From Entonaema liquescens (taxonomy: Eukaryota; Ascomycota; Sordariomycetes; Xylariales; Xylariaceae), in contig CADCSX010000009.1 in NCBI GenBank assembly GCA_902805475.1, positions 868,001-932,000 on the forward strand: DNA of 64,000 nucleotides. Direction: 5' to 3'. The position numbers and the translations under genes are program-made. The notes under the pieces were generated by a model. That model worked only from the letters and a program-made list of their open reading frames with translations. It was not told the DNA's origin and did not search any database. Below, one piece after another: positions 21,024 to 33,508 of this stretch (positions are counted from its first letter, which is position 1; every line of letters starts with the position of its first letter).

Positions 21024-21981
21024 ATGGACGACTCGGATGATCTCCTCGCCGGCGAACCGCCCACCATTGACCCGTATGAGGTCCTTGGCTTAGAGCGAAC
21101 GGCAGATGAAAGCCAGATCAAATCGGCCTATCGAAAGCTCGCTTTGAAAAACCACCCAGGTAAGCTATCCCCAATTTATCGGCGGTGTTTATATTGTACA
21201 CATTCTCACTCATATTCTTCTTTGCAGACAAGGTTCCCGAAGATCAGAAGCAAAAAGCCCACGAGACCTTTCAATCTATAGCCTTTGCATATGCGGTATT
21301 ATCCGACCCGGCGAGACGCAAACGGTACGACGAGACGGGTTCTACCTCCGAGTCCATCGTCGACTCGGATGGCTTCAGCTGGTCGGACTTCTACCGGGAG
21401 CAGTATCGCGACACGGTTACTACAGATGCGATTGAGAAATTCGCGAAGCAGTACAAGGGTTCTGACGAAGAAAAGGACGATGTCCTAATCGCGTACGAAG
21501 AACATAAAGGCAAGATGGACAGGATCTACGAGTCAGTCATGCTTAGCGATGTCCTTGAAGATGACGAACGATTCCGCGCGATTATCGACGAAGCTATCGC
21601 CAATAAGGATGTCCCCGCATTCAAAGCCTACACGCAGGAGAGCAAAAGTCTAAGGAAGCCCGTGTTAAGGCCGCGAAGAAGGAGAGCGTCGAGGCGGAGG
21701 AGTACGCCAAGGAACTAGGGGTGCATGATAAGTTATTCGGAAAGAAGGATAAGAAAGATGGCAAGGGAAAAGGCAAGAAGGGCTCGTCTGAAGACGACTT
21801 AGCAGCACTCATTCGCCGTAACCAGCAAGGTCGAAGCAATTTCCTCGATAATCTAGCGGCCAAGTATGGCGCAGCACCGAGCACTAAGAAGGGCAAGAAG
21901 CGTGCGAGCCCGGAAGAAGAACCTTCCGAGGAAGCTTTCCAGGCCGCGGCAGCGAGGTTAAAGAAGAAAAGCAAGAAGTAG
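21024..21981 (+). CDS. DNAJC9-like J-domain co-chaperone, with an apparent 1-bp frameshift
   Basis: Hsp70 co-chaperone of the nuclear DNAJC9 type. Exons 21024-21159 and 21228 onward; the intron splits the HPD motif (H-P in exon 1, D restored at the junction). J-domain at residues about 14-85 (DPYEVLGLERTADESQIKSAYRKLA...HPDK), then an acidic middle (DGFSWSDFYREQYRD) and a Lys-rich tail. The open frame from exon 2 stops at 21718, but the natural tail EEYAKELGVHDKLFGKK continues in another frame to 21979-21981. The break is at the A-run 21644-21647: one more A would read ...QESKKSKEARVK and join both parts into a 296-aa protein of normal form. Sequencing error or real mutation cannot be decided here. 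Confidence 0.8.
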
Positions 21982-22435
21982 GATTGGGTCTGGATTTTTG
22001 TTTATGGCGTATATGGTATTGCCCAAGGCAAGCAGGCGAATCATCAGGGCAAGCATGCAATAGGTTTGATTTATGAACATGTTAGGTATTCACTACTACG
22101 TTAAGTCCGAAATTCACTAAGTAGTCAAAATGTCAACTGACAACTTTCCATCTTGGTGCTGTATCATGTCATGATGTGCTGGGTAGGTGTAATTGTAGCC
22201 ATGTGAACCTGCGACCTGCATGACGTATGTTATGTACCTACATAAGCAGATACCTACCCCTAATATGGAACTTTGTGAGTGGGGCACCCAGCACTTAAAG
22301 CTTAAAGCTGCCTTAAGGTACGCTTCCGCGTCAGTCGCGTTATCGCAATCAATTATCGTCTTTCAACATTAAGACAAAACACGCTAACCTCGTCAATATT
22401 GCTTTTCAATAGTTAATTCCATCTATCAAAATGCC
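21982..22435. other. Intergenic; contains upstream region of the Stn1-like gene
   Basis: No gene. GTACCTACATAAGCAGATACCTACCCC at about 22236-22260 is one of the dispersed TACCTAC words. Confidence 0.5.
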
Positions 22436-22439
22436 ATGA
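22431..22439 (+). promoter_or_regulatory. Two-codon upstream ORF overlapping the Stn1-like start
   Basis: ATGCCATGA: an ATG-CCA-TGA mini-ORF whose stop overlaps the main ATG at 22436 (ATGA overlap). Scanning ribosomes would meet it first; it could damp or re-route initiation. Confidence 0.5.
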
Positions 22440-23245
22440 CAAGTGCGGAACCACTTATATTTTATCCTGCGTATTGCTTCCATTTATCCCCGACGATAAA
22501 CAAATGGTGTCCTTTACGAGCTGTCGATATCCATGGCCTTGAAGGTCGACCTGGATTTGAAGGTATATATATATATAAACTAGCAACTATACTGCCAAAC
22601 CTATGACACAAGGCTTACCATATCAAAGGTGACAATGTGTTCTTCTCTTTAAACCACCCCATTCGTTGGGTTCGGATCGTCGGCGTCGTGGTTGCAATAG
22701 ACGAGTATTATGGCCGCCGAAACTACACTGTTGACGATAGCACCGGGGCGTGCATCGAATGTAGCGTAAACATCCCGAAGCCGGTTGATAGTCGATATCA
22801 GAACGCTGCAGAAAACCCGGTTCCAGATCCATATTCGGAAATTGATGTCGGCATGGTCATCGACGTCAAGGGTAGCACCAATGTCTTCAGGCAACAAAGG
22901 CAGATTAAGGTGCAAAAGCTGCAGAGAATCATGTCCACAAATCAAGAGGTCCAATTTTGGAGCAAGGTTCGTGACTTTCGCAAGGATATTTTGAGCAAAC
23001 CCTGGGTATTGGAAAGGAAAGAGGTCCGGCGATGTAAGAAGCAATACATGGCCGATGTGGATTCTATAGAGAGGAGGAAGAGGAAAAGGAAGGAGAATGG
23101 GCTTACTATTGACAAGCATAAGCTGGACCCGGAGCCTAAAGACAAGGGCAGAGAGACAAGCAAGCATGCAAAGCAAGAGCCCCTAGTTAAACTAGAAGCC
23201 CGAAGCTCACACACCAATGGTCAATATAGTGCATTAGGACTGTGA
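22436..23245 (+). CDS. Stn1-like telomere-capping OB-fold protein
   Basis: Component of the CST/Stn1-Ten1 telomere-protection complex, which binds single-stranded telomeric DNA with its OB fold. Exons 22436-22562 and 22629-23245 (66-bp intron with a TA run and an AAG acceptor), 247 aa. The N-terminal reading EPLIFYPAYCFHLSPTINKW then DNVFFSLNHPIRWVRIVGVV and YTVDDSTGACIECSV is the canonical Stn1 OB-fold sequence, with the N-H-P-I-R-W-V-R-I-V-G strand and the T-V-D-D-S-T-G turn. A basic, probably nuclear, tail follows (RRKRKRKENG). The protein is short, as in fission-yeast-type Stn1, and lacks a recognisable C-terminal winged-helix part. Confidence 0.85.
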
Positions 23246-24502
23246 ATACACACATACTTTCCACTACTTTTTAACTACCTAAGTATATTATGAGACGATG
23301 CTTAGGTAGGTAGCTAGGTATGTTGGACTCACTCTAGATAGGCGTGGCGTAGAGAGATGAATGCATAGAAGTGAATAAAGTTCCCCGGATAATTGTACTG
23401 AGCGTTACATCACCTGCATCTTTTCTATTTTTAAGTATAATTCTCAAGCCACCCTACATCCCCTGACTATGTTATGAACAACCTCAACGCTAGACGTGCT
23501 TTCACGAGGATGAATCAACCTTGACGCTATGATACCTACAGCTATACCTGCCTACCTCATATAGACACCAATATATTTTAGGTACATTGAATGTAGTAGC
23601 TATTAAAGTGGGTCTTCTTGGTTTGGGACGTAAAGAGGAACCTGCAACGCACACACACTCAACACTTCTTCTAGTAGGTGCTTAACTCTATATCTAAGTT
23701 GTCAGAATAGTTGCGCTCTTTCCAAACTATAACTATACGAGGTTTCCGTCTGAAATATGGAATGAGCAAGTGAATGAGGTAGTTACGGATCTGTCTTTAA
23801 TAACAATTGTCTTCTGTTTTTAGAGCCCACAAGCGTAGAATTCATGTCCGACATATTCATTGCAATCAATACCTATTCTTCACAGCTTCACTTTTTCTTG
23901 TCCTTATAACTCCCTAAAGACCTAGAATAACTACCTAATCGAAGCCAAATACGTTTTATCCTAAAGATTCTATTATTTCTACGCTGTATAGCTTAAGGCT
24001 CGCCTCGTCATTCGCTCGTGGCATCTTGCTGCCATTAATTCTCATTCCAGTGACTCTTCTAGACTCACACGCTTACTCAAGCTAAGCATCCAGGTAGGAC
24101 TCTGTAGCCCCTATTCAAGACAACCCATTCCTCTCCCCGTGGACTTCTGACGTTGGTCATTTTGACTCATCCGTCGCCTGGTACACCAACATCATTCTTG
24201 GCCATCTCTGCTCCAGTCACCATGTCATTCATCAACACCTCCAACCTGCCAGCCTGCCTACTACTCACGGGCATGGGCATGGACATGCGCATGGGCCTTG
24301 GATTTTGGATCTTAAACCCTCAACAACTATAAACTTTATATTATAACCATGCGAACATGCCCATTCGCTATCCTACGACCCTTAAAGAGAACCACATCAC
24401 ATCATTTCGAGTTGAGCGCTGGGAGTTCCAGAGTCGCTTTGATAGCCTCATAAATATAGACCATTAAGAACATTCCCTTTTGATTCCCCTTGATGAGCGA
24501 CC
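23246..24502. other. Long intergenic region, no gene seen
   Basis: Contains TTAGGTAGGTAGCTAGG near 23305 and GGCATGGGCATGGACATGCGC near 24270. No family-like open frame. A 35-codon upstream ORF (24493-24600) overlaps the GH81 start out of frame. Confidence 0.5.
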
Positions 24503-27312
24503 ATGTTGCTGCTTTACTGGATACTGACATTGGCTCAGGTCTATCCTGTCCTGACAGCCCGAATTCGGACCCGAGATACCGAAGTCAAGTCGTATCATAA
24601 AGGTAGGCTCGCAAGACGACAACACTTTCGAGTGAGCTATTCTTCTTCGAACCGTCAAGATATCCATCGTGAAGGCTACCAGCCTATTTCAGTAACCACC
24701 AATTCTACGTCTTCGACAGCCTCGGAGTTCTATCCGTCGTCTAGTTGTGGATCCAATACGACTAGCACCACCTCCGCAGCTCTTGATACTGCTACCAGTG
24801 TAAAGGGGACATCACTCCAAATTAGCACGACATTAAGCCTAGCTATTCCTTCGCCGTCTGGACCGGAAGAAACCCCATCAGAGACTTCTACAATGTCTCC
24901 AGCAGCTGCATCGTCGAATATCTTTGAGACGCCAATCGCGACTAGCGCGCCAGCGTCGTCTTTCCCTGTTCAGAAGGAGCATCCGGTATCCCGAAAAGGG
25001 ATCAATAATGCTTCTGCACCAATAGGCACCAACAAATTCTACGCCAATTTCTTTCTCGGTAATCAGACTTCGCCCACATATGTGCACCCATACTCAGTCG
25101 TTTGGGCGCATGGTCAGGGAGCATCGTCCAGCTGGGGACTGGCCATTTCACATATCGATGCAGATCAGATAGTGTACGGTCAGACATCGAATGAGACGGG
25201 CGCCGCGAAATACTTCTTGAACCCCGTTGGTATTCATTCAGTATGCCTCTCGGCGTTGGAGCTAGGCCCAAAGACTAGCTTGACAACTGATAACCTGTCT
25301 GCACACTCAGCCAATGTCAATTTGCATAGTGATCCGAATGCAAAACCTCTCGTCACATTCCCTTTGGTACAAGGTATGGGGTTCATCACTGCTATCTATA
25401 GAGGAGGGACCCCACTTATCAATACCGGTATTTACTTCAAGACGGTCACAAAGTCTATCAATGGACCTAAGCCAGGTGTTACCAAGTATACGCTATATTT
25501 GGAGGACGGGAAGGTATGGCACGTATACGCCTATTCGGAGAAGGGTGACACATTCAACCTCACCGTAGTAAACAATGGAATGGCTAAGGCTGAAAAGCCG
25601 TTCAACGGGATTATTCAAGTAGCCAAGGATCCCGGTGAGGCCGAGTCTGTAATAGATGGCGCCTCTGGTGCATATCCCGTTAATGTGACGCTTTCCGGCT
25701 CAGTGTCTGGGTCGAAAGGCACATACACATTCACCTTCCAAAAGGCAGGGATCCCAGACGTCAAACCACTCATTTACGCCCTACCTCATCACGTCGACTC
25801 CTTCGACGATGCGACCCATAAGAGTATCACGACGGCGAAACTTCAAACCACAACCAAGGGAATTGCAGTGGGCGTGGTTGCAGATTCATGGACGATGGTT
25901 GAACCTCATATGCCTATCTCAATGGGCCTTGCTCCTTGGGATCCTGTCGAAGGCGAGAAGAAAACATTGAAGGACGCTGCAATCAACGTGATCAACCCCA
26001 TAGCCTTGAACGAAACCGCCCAGGACGCAATTCACCAGTCGGACCAGAATTCAATGTATTTTAGTGGAAAGGTATAATTACGGTCCGGCCAGTCTCACCT
26101 TTGGACATAGCTAATAGTCGTGACAGGCATTGGCGAAGTTCGCTGGGATTTGTTACACGGCCAACGACTTGCTCAAGAATACAGCGCTAGCTGAGAGTGG
26201 ACTGAAAAACTTGAAAGCTGCTTTTAGTAGGTTCTCAGAAAACAAACAGCAGTTTCCGTTGTACTACGAAAGTAAGTCTTCCTACACCTATAACTTGGAG
26301 AGAGCTGACTTTGGAAGCTGCTTGGGGAGGCCTGGTCTCTTCTGCAACCTACCAGACCGGAAACGATGGTGCAGACTTTGGCAACACGTTTTATAATGAT
26401 CACCATTTTCACTACGGCTACTTCATCTACGCTGCTGCCATAATTGGCTATCTTGATCCCAGTTGGCTTACAAAAGACAATGTCGACTATGTGAACGCAC
26501 TAGTCAGAGACATTGCCAACCCTTCTTCTCGAGATAAATACTTCCCTGTCTCGCGCAATTTTGATTGGTACCACGGCCACAGTTGGGCTCATGGCCTATA
26601 TGAGACTTCTGATGGAAAGGTTAGTATCAACAACGATCCACCCCGGGCTATAACTATGCTAAAATATTTCATAGGACCAGGAATCGAGCTCGGAGGACGC
26701 GATGCACGCCTATGCCATTAAGGTATGGGGAAAGACAATCAGGGACGCTAATATGGAGGCCAGGTAAGGTTGCTCGAACTCCTCCAATATGGTTCTGGTG
26801 ACTAACGGGGAGAAACTTATAGAGGTAACCTGATCTTGTCGATCATCGCCCGTTCCCTAAACCGGTACTATCTCTATACTGAGGACAACGAAGTACAGCC
26901 TTCCCAGTATGTGGGAAACAAAGTTGCCGGGATTTTATTCGAGAACAAGTGCGATCACAATACGTACTTTGGATCCAACATTGAGTATATCCAAGGTATT
27001 CATATGATTCCGCTTCTACCCAGCACGAAGCTCACTCGACCCGCCAATTTCGTAAGACAAGAGTGGGCGACGTACTTCGACAATGGCCGAGCCGAGAACG
27101 TTGAGGGAGGCTGGAAGGGAATTCTCTTCGCAAATCTAGCTACAGTCGACCCCAAGGCTGCGTGGGATTTCTTTACACGGAGGGACTTTGACCCCGGGTG
27201 GCTGGACGGGGGTGCTTCGTTGACGTGGTATTTAGCTTACTGCGCAGGTGAGCCTACCTTAATTCCTCTCCTTAGACCTAAATATACTAACGATAGTCTA
27301 GCCTTTATGTGA
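24503..27312 (+). CDS. Secreted GH81 endo-beta-1,3-glucanase
   Basis: Cleaves beta-1,3-glucan, usually the fungus's own wall at cell separation or autolysis. Exons 24503-26071, 26127-26271, 26318-26619, 26675-26763, 26823-27247, 27302-27312: 846 aa. Signal peptide (MLLLYWILTLAQVYPVLTA), Ser/Thr-rich linker (residues about 40-165, likely O-glycosylated), then the GH81 domain from NKFYANFFLGNQTSPTYVHPYS. Catalytic region: ADFGNTFYNDHHFHYGYF, NFDWYHGHSWAHG, and, across the exon 3/4 junction, DGKDQESSSEDAMHAYAIK with the paired glutamates four residues apart. The last exon is only 11 nt and ends the protein at YCAAFM. A microexon-like end after a TACTAAC branch site is plausible, but the exact C-terminus is uncertain. 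Confidence 0.93.
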
Positions 27313-29427
27313 TATCGTGGCCGGTCTCGATTGCTTTTATGATAGCTTTGGGACACTCACCAGACAAGTAGAGAGGATAGGGGTTATCTGGATATATTAA
27401 AGGCGTCGGTGGCCGATTTACTTACATAGGTATGGACATGGATAACGATTATGATTCGAAGGCGGAACTCGGAGAATAGGAGTGATAATAATATAATTAT
27501 ATTAGGGTTTGCGTGTGGACTATAAGAGTAGGTGCATACTCTCGGTACCTTACTGGCGGTGTAAGAATCAAACTCGCTACTAAGCACCTCCTTTTAAACC
27601 CCATCTCTTACAGCTGGAGTTTCCTAATGCTTATAGATCAGATGGCGGCTGACCTTAGTAGGCAATAATCTTCAATAATTTTCAGTTCCATCTCTTCCGA
27701 CAATTTCATAGGTACCCGGAGACCCCATTATTCTTCCATCTCCGCCTCCCTTTTCATTTTCAGTAATTTGGGAACGCGCAGCAGCGTTGGTTACGCAACT
27801 CTTGAAATCCGCGTACTTACATTGCCCTGTTGTACCTAAGCCCCGTGCATGGCTTTCGACAAATGATTATTTGACCTTAGCATCCGTACGGGTTCGGGTA
27901 TTATATCGATTTGTGCAGGGCGACTTTGTCGATAGCGTCAAGGTTCGTTATTGGCTGCGAAGTGTGTGATTGAGAATATTAGGCTTATCTAGATTTTGGG
28001 TATCGGTACCTAGCTGGAGGTATCCAAGTATTACCGGGAGGCCTCCTCATCTTTGTCTCACCGTACAGGGTTTCGAATCTACCCTCAAGTTGCACGACAT
28101 TAGAGCTCACCCTAAGTATGTACGTACATTCTATACACAGCCACACTTGGCAACCTTTCTCTTGCTGCTTGCATACAATTGCTCGACTTTTGGCTTCCAT
28201 CAAATTCACTCTTTACGCAAGCCATTGGCACGGGTATGTAGTATTATTGAAATTTTCGCATCCTATTTCTACTCCTGTTTTGGATAATCTGACAGGATCG
28301 GTGAGTTTTGGTAAGATAATTATTTTCTTTAAAATTTAAAGTTAACCTTAAGCTTCCCTTTTTCGTCCCTGGTGAGATCGAAATTCGAGAAATCGAAGCT
28401 AGAAAGTTGGTCCTAGCTCCTTGCTTGGACGGTTATTCAATTGGTATGTATATCCCGTCGTATTATAGGATACCAATGTATCTAATTGCATACAAATTAT
28501 GACCCCTGTCCTTGTCTCGTCGAATCCCCGTGCGACCTTAGAGCTCACGCCACGTTTTAACTGCAGGTAAAGTCTGATGCATTCCCTTCACCTTGTTTTG
28601 AGGGTGGAGTTTTAAGATGGGTCTCCTAGCTTCGGTATTATACATAGTACACACGATTGGGGAAAGACGACGTCAACACCCGGACGGTTCGATAAAGGAG
28701 AAAACCTAGAGAGTGCTATGAGATAACTAACTCGTATGACCCGGATTCTAGTTACAAGAAAGTTTAACTGAGCTTCTCTTGGCAATTCCATACCAAGAAA
28801 TCCAAGACAACCCAAGAAATCACTTACAAGAAGGACAAGAACAACCATCAGCCAGGAACAGCAAAAAAGATACCTTGGTATCTGTCATCTCAATTAAATA
28901 ACGCCCCAACTACGTGACGCCCAGAGACACTTGTGTCTTTTTTGGCGATTTAGTAAACCCCCTTCATCATCAGCTACGAGTAAGAAAAAAAAAACAAAGG
29001 GTCCTTTTTACCTTACTCAGTCGCCTGCGCCTCGTTGTCTCGCGCCCCGATTCCTGCACATTCTTTTTGAGCTTTGATCTCTATTTCACTTGGGCTGCGT
29101 TACTTTCGGGGTGAATCCCAGCGTCATCCCCAATGGTGTGTAAGTAATATTGATAGGCTTTACTTATTGCACTAGATTTTTTTATTTACCAATAGGTGTC
29201 ACTTTTACTGCACTTCACTACCTAATCAACTAGACGCCCAATCCTTAATTCCGGTCTTTTTCTTGCCTACATACTTTGGTTCCCCTTTTCCCGCGTTCCC
29301 TCACACCTCCGTATCTCTGCGCGTCGCTTTCCACAAGAGTTATGTGGTGTTCGCCGTCGTGGAGACCCTAAATTCCTCCGAGCGAATCTTATAGTATTTA
29401 TACCGTTTGGCTAACAATGACGCGACA
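27313..29427. other. 2.1-kb intergenic region, no gene seen
   Basis: Both strands have only short open frames (e.g. 27970-28287 +, 28612-28848 -) without family resemblance. A run of A at 28985-28996 and pyrimidine-rich stretches at 29230-29330 suggest the core promoter of the next gene. A 21-codon ORF (29417-29482) overlaps that gene's start out of frame. Confidence 0.5.
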
Positions 29428-31303
29428 ATGGATCGCGATACAGCCTTACCAAGTTTCCAATCCCAAATCCGCAAGACCGTAACAGGCTTGACCCATCCGC
29501 ACGAGAATGGGGAACCGAACGAAGATACGCCTCTATTAAATAACGGACATGTAGTCCAAAATGGCTTCGCTAACCATCACGGACACGGTGGTGGGGCCTG
29601 GGAATTCTTTTTCAATTCGCAGCACACACCCGGCACCGATAACCCGAAGCCATGGGTCAAGTATCCGGCCCATACGTGGCATATCACCAAGGCAACCCTT
29701 TTAAGCAGTACGTATAGCAGCCGAATATCCGGGAGGAGGCAGGGATGTGTAACTAAAGACCCGAATTTGTGTAGGCCCCGTCAATATACTCCTCGTCGCG
29801 GTGCCAATCGGTATTATTGCTGGTCAAACCGGATGGGATCCGGTTGCCGTATTCGTCATTAATTTCTTCGCCATCATTCCGCTAGCCGCTGTGCTCTCGT
29901 TTGCGACGGAGGAAATATCGGTAAAGCTGGGCGAGGCTCTAGGCGGCCTGCTGAATGCCACTTTCGGCAATGCTGTGGAGTTGATTGTAAAAACGGCCCC
30001 CAACCCGTCATTACTTGCATGACTATCTTGATTAACTTCTTCCCTGCAGGTTAGCATAATCGCATTAAGAGATAGACAGATCGAGGTTGTCAAGTCGTCT
30101 ATGATTGGTTCGATCTTGTCCAATCTGCTCCTCGTCATGGGCATGTGCTTCTTCTTCGGCGGTATCGTCAATATGAGAGATGAGGCAGGCCATGGCCAGG
30201 AGCAGTCCTTCCAGACTATTACCGCCCAAACGACAGCTTCTCTCATGACCTTGTCTGCTGCTTCTATGATCCTCCCTGGCACTGTAAGTATTTTTATTCT
30301 ATTTTTAGAGGTCGGCCAAAGATTAATATGGTATATAGTTATTCATGATCATAAACGGTACCGGCGGAGACGACAAAGACGAGCGTAACCAAATCGTACT
30401 ATCACTTTCGCGCGGCACCGCTATTATCCTGCTACTCCTCTATGTGTTGTACTTATGGTTCCAGCTGAGAACGCATCATAAGCTATTTAGTTCCGAAGTA
30501 GGAGCAGTAGAAGAACCTACGCAGAACGGAGCCCAGCTTCACACCGATGCTGCAGCCGAAAACATTCGACAGGCAGTAGATGACGATGAGTCGGAAGAGG
30601 AGACACATATGAGCCCATGGTCCGCCGGCGCCGTCCTAATCGTCACCACCGTTCTAGTTTCTATCTGTGCGGACTATCTCGTCGAAAGTATAGATTCTCT
30701 GGTGGAGCGTGCCCATATTAGCCGCAGCTTTATCGGTCTTATCCTAATCCCCATTGTTGGCAATGCGGCAGAGCATGTTACTGCTGTCGTGGTGGCCGTA
30801 AAAAACAAGATGGATCTTGTAAGTGGTGTTATCGTGAGGTTAATTAAAACAAGTCTAACGTGTTACACAGGCCATGGGAGTTGCTATTGGTTCGAGTATC
30901 CAGATCGCTCTGTTCGTCACACCATTCCTCGTTGTCCTCGGTTGGATTATGGACAGAGAGATGGACTTGCACTTCGAGACTTGTAAGTCGAACATGATTC
31001 TTATTTTATTGTTTCTTTACATATATATATATATATATAACTAACCAAATCCAGTTGAAACTGTCTCGTTTGCTCTAGCCGTGCTAGTCGTGATCTACAC
31101 CGTCCAAGATGGAAAATCCAATTATCTTGAGGGCGCCATGGTAATGTTCCTGATTCCTATCTAATTGAGTGAAGATGCTAACATTATCTTAGTTAATGGC
31201 CTTATATGTCATCATTGCCCTCGCATTCTTCGTTACTCCTAGCCAGTATTTCGACACTAACTGGGTAGCTGGTAAACTTAGTAGCCTAGTCAGCTCAACA
31301 TAA
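29428..31303 (+). CDS. Vacuolar Ca2+/H+ exchanger (CAX/Vcx1 type)
   Basis: Moves cytosolic Ca2+ into the vacuole against H+. Seven exons: 29428-29707, 29775-29986, 30050-30283, 30339-30818, 30871-30982, 31055-31140, 31193-31303, giving 504 aa. Polar N-tail, then 11 or so membrane helices. Both CAX signature repeats are present: GNAVELIVSIIALRDRQIEVV (split by an intron after ELI) and GNAAEHVTAVVVAVKNKMDLAMG, each with the transport glutamate. An acidic loop (AVDDDESEEETHM) separates the two halves, as in fungal Vcx1. Start chosen at 29428 because it is the first in-frame ATG. A (TA)n microsatellite sits in intron 5 (31021-31039). Confidence 0.93.
31021..31039. repeat. (AT)n microsatellite in an intron of the exchanger gene
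   Basis: About nine AT repeats between donor GTAAGT and the CTAAC branch site. Confidence 0.9.
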
Positions 31304-32041
31304 GTGATCCCCCTTTTTTCTTCGCGACCCGTCCTCGAAGGGCGGGAAGTCGGCGCGTAACGAATCGCAGTTTTACGTTCAACCAACCCAATATATGCAT
31401 GCCTAGCGTACCGTTGCATCGGATCGCATAGCGTATCGCACCACGAGTATCCCTCAAACTCTCATGTTTTCATAATCAAAACGTTTTTCTTTGTTTATCT
31501 ATATGTGTATATTAGTTGGGTCAGGTTAGGATTGAGAAAAATTCAAGGCGCGAGCTGTCTGCCTGGAGTTTGGTGGCACATGCAACTAGAATACAAAGTA
31601 CAGAATAGGGGTTCTTTTATGTCTAGGAAATAGGGTTGGTTGTTTCTTATCAATTCTATGTATAAGAGATCTATTATTTACTTAGGGCAAAAAAGATGAA
31701 GCTATTCAAAATTACCTAACATGCATAATCTATTTACCCCTGTCTAAGCTCGGTGGAACTCAAGATCCAACGTGGGGCTGGAGGGGTAGCTGTGACAAAA
31801 ACGTCATTATTCTAAATGCTAAGCGTATCCATTAACTATCGGTACTTTAAAACGATATAGTGTTTTCTGTTACGGAGCTTGTACCCCAATCTATCAGTAA
31901 TACAGTTCAAGTGTAGATGGGTTACATAAGGTATACACTATTCTCATATTAGACAAGACATTAGGACTCCACGCTTAGAAATACAACCGTTATTGGATTG
32001 TACCAATTTTTGTTCTCTATACTAGAACACCCTCCTACTAC
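31304..32041. other. Intergenic, no gene seen
   Basis: 3' UTR of the exchanger and promoter of glyoxalase I. No RNA gene or repeat of note. Confidence 0.5.
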
Positions 32042-33508
32042 ATGTCTTGTCTTCGCTGCTTGTACAGGACAGCGACGCGATCATATACAATACACCCATC
32101 TGCGCAACTTACAAGCAAACATTTTCTAAACCCTGGTCAACTATCCAGACCATCTCAAGTACTCAACCAATCTTTTAGGACGGGTACAAGTGCTTGGCGC
32201 ACATTTGCGACAATGGCGACAACTACGGACACAAATAATTACAAGTTCAACCACTCGATGTAAGCCCAATGCCTCTTCATTCGAGATGGATGAGCTACTA
32301 AACTTAGGGACTCAACCACAGGATCCGAGTGAAGGACCCCAAAGCATCGAGTATGGCTTTACCGTACCGCATAGGCCTTCCACTGAAACTGCATAGACTA
32401 ACCATATACCTACCAATGCAGTCAAGTTTTACGAATTCCTAGGCATGAGCGTAGTCAAGCACCTACAATTTCCCGAGGCAAAATTTGACCTGTACTTCCT
32501 AAGCTATGACGGGCCGACGGCGCTATCGCACGGCAACAGCACGTTCGACCGGCAGGGAGTGATTGAGCTGACGCACAACTACGGCACCGAGGACGACCCG
32601 CACTACACGGTCAACAACGGCAACGCGGAGCCCCACCGCGGTTTCGGACACGTGTGTATCTCTGTCGACCACATCCAAGCTGCGTGCAAGCGGCTCGAGG
32701 ACGCCGGGTACAAGTTCCAGAAGAAACTGACGGATGGGCGCATGAAGAACATCGCGTTCGCGCTGGACCCGGACGGATACTGGGTCGAGATCATCAGCCA
32801 GAAGTATGGATCGAAGGGCGCGGAGGACCCGGAGGAGCAGGGCGTCGAGACGGATGTTAATACTTATCGCATGGTAATGCCGTATTCCTCCTAACAGCTA
32901 GAGATAAATCATAAAGCGACGAGTATGCATTGACTAACGCGGACGCATAGAACCACACGATGATCCGGGTCAAGGACGCGGAGAAGTCCCTCAAGTTCTA
33001 CCAGGATGTGCTGGGCATGAAGTTGCTCCGCACGGCCGAGCAGCCCGCTGCCAAGTTCAACTTGTACTTCCTCGGGTACCCCGGGTCCAAGGGCATCCCG
33101 GAGAACGGGTTCATAGCGGAGTATGAAGGGTTGTTGGAGTTGACGTGGAACTATGGGACAGAGAAGGATGAGAAGTTCAAGTACCACGACGGGAACTCGG
33201 AGCCGCAGGGCTTCGGACACATCTGTAAGTTTTTCTTTCTCTCTGATGTGTCTTTTCGTCCCCGTTATTACCAAGCTTGCTTTGTAGGGAATGAAATAGG
33301 CAGGCTTGATGGACAGAGCTAATAAGAAACAGGTGTTTCGGTGGATAATCTGGACGCGGCTTGCTCGCGGTTCGAGACCCTCAATGTTAACTGGAAGAAG
33401 CGGCTCACGGACGGGCGTATGAAGAACGTTGCTTTCTTGCTTGATCCGGATGGATATTGGGTCGAGATCGTGCAAAATGAGCGCTTCTCCGGGCAGGAAA
33501 ACTTCTAG
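32042..33508 (+). CDS. GLO1: Lactoylglutathione lyase (glyoxalase I), two-domain
   Basis: Isomerises the methylglyoxal-glutathione adduct to S-lactoylglutathione. Exons 32042-32259, 32322-32350, 32422-32873, 32951-33224, 33333-33508: 382 aa. Two fused glyoxalase domains, as in yeast Glo1. Each has the zinc set: NHSMIRVKDP / ELTHNYG / GFGHV / YWVEI in the first and NHTMIRVKDA / ELTWNYG / GFGHI / YWVEI in the second. Exon 2 is a 29-nt microexon needed to join NHSM to IRVKDPKASIKFYEFLGM. The N-terminal about 57 residues are Arg/Ser-rich without acids (MSCLRCLYRTATRSYT...), a likely mitochondrial presequence; a second ATG at 32213 (ACAATGGCG) would give a cytosolic form starting MATTTDT. Confidence 0.95.
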
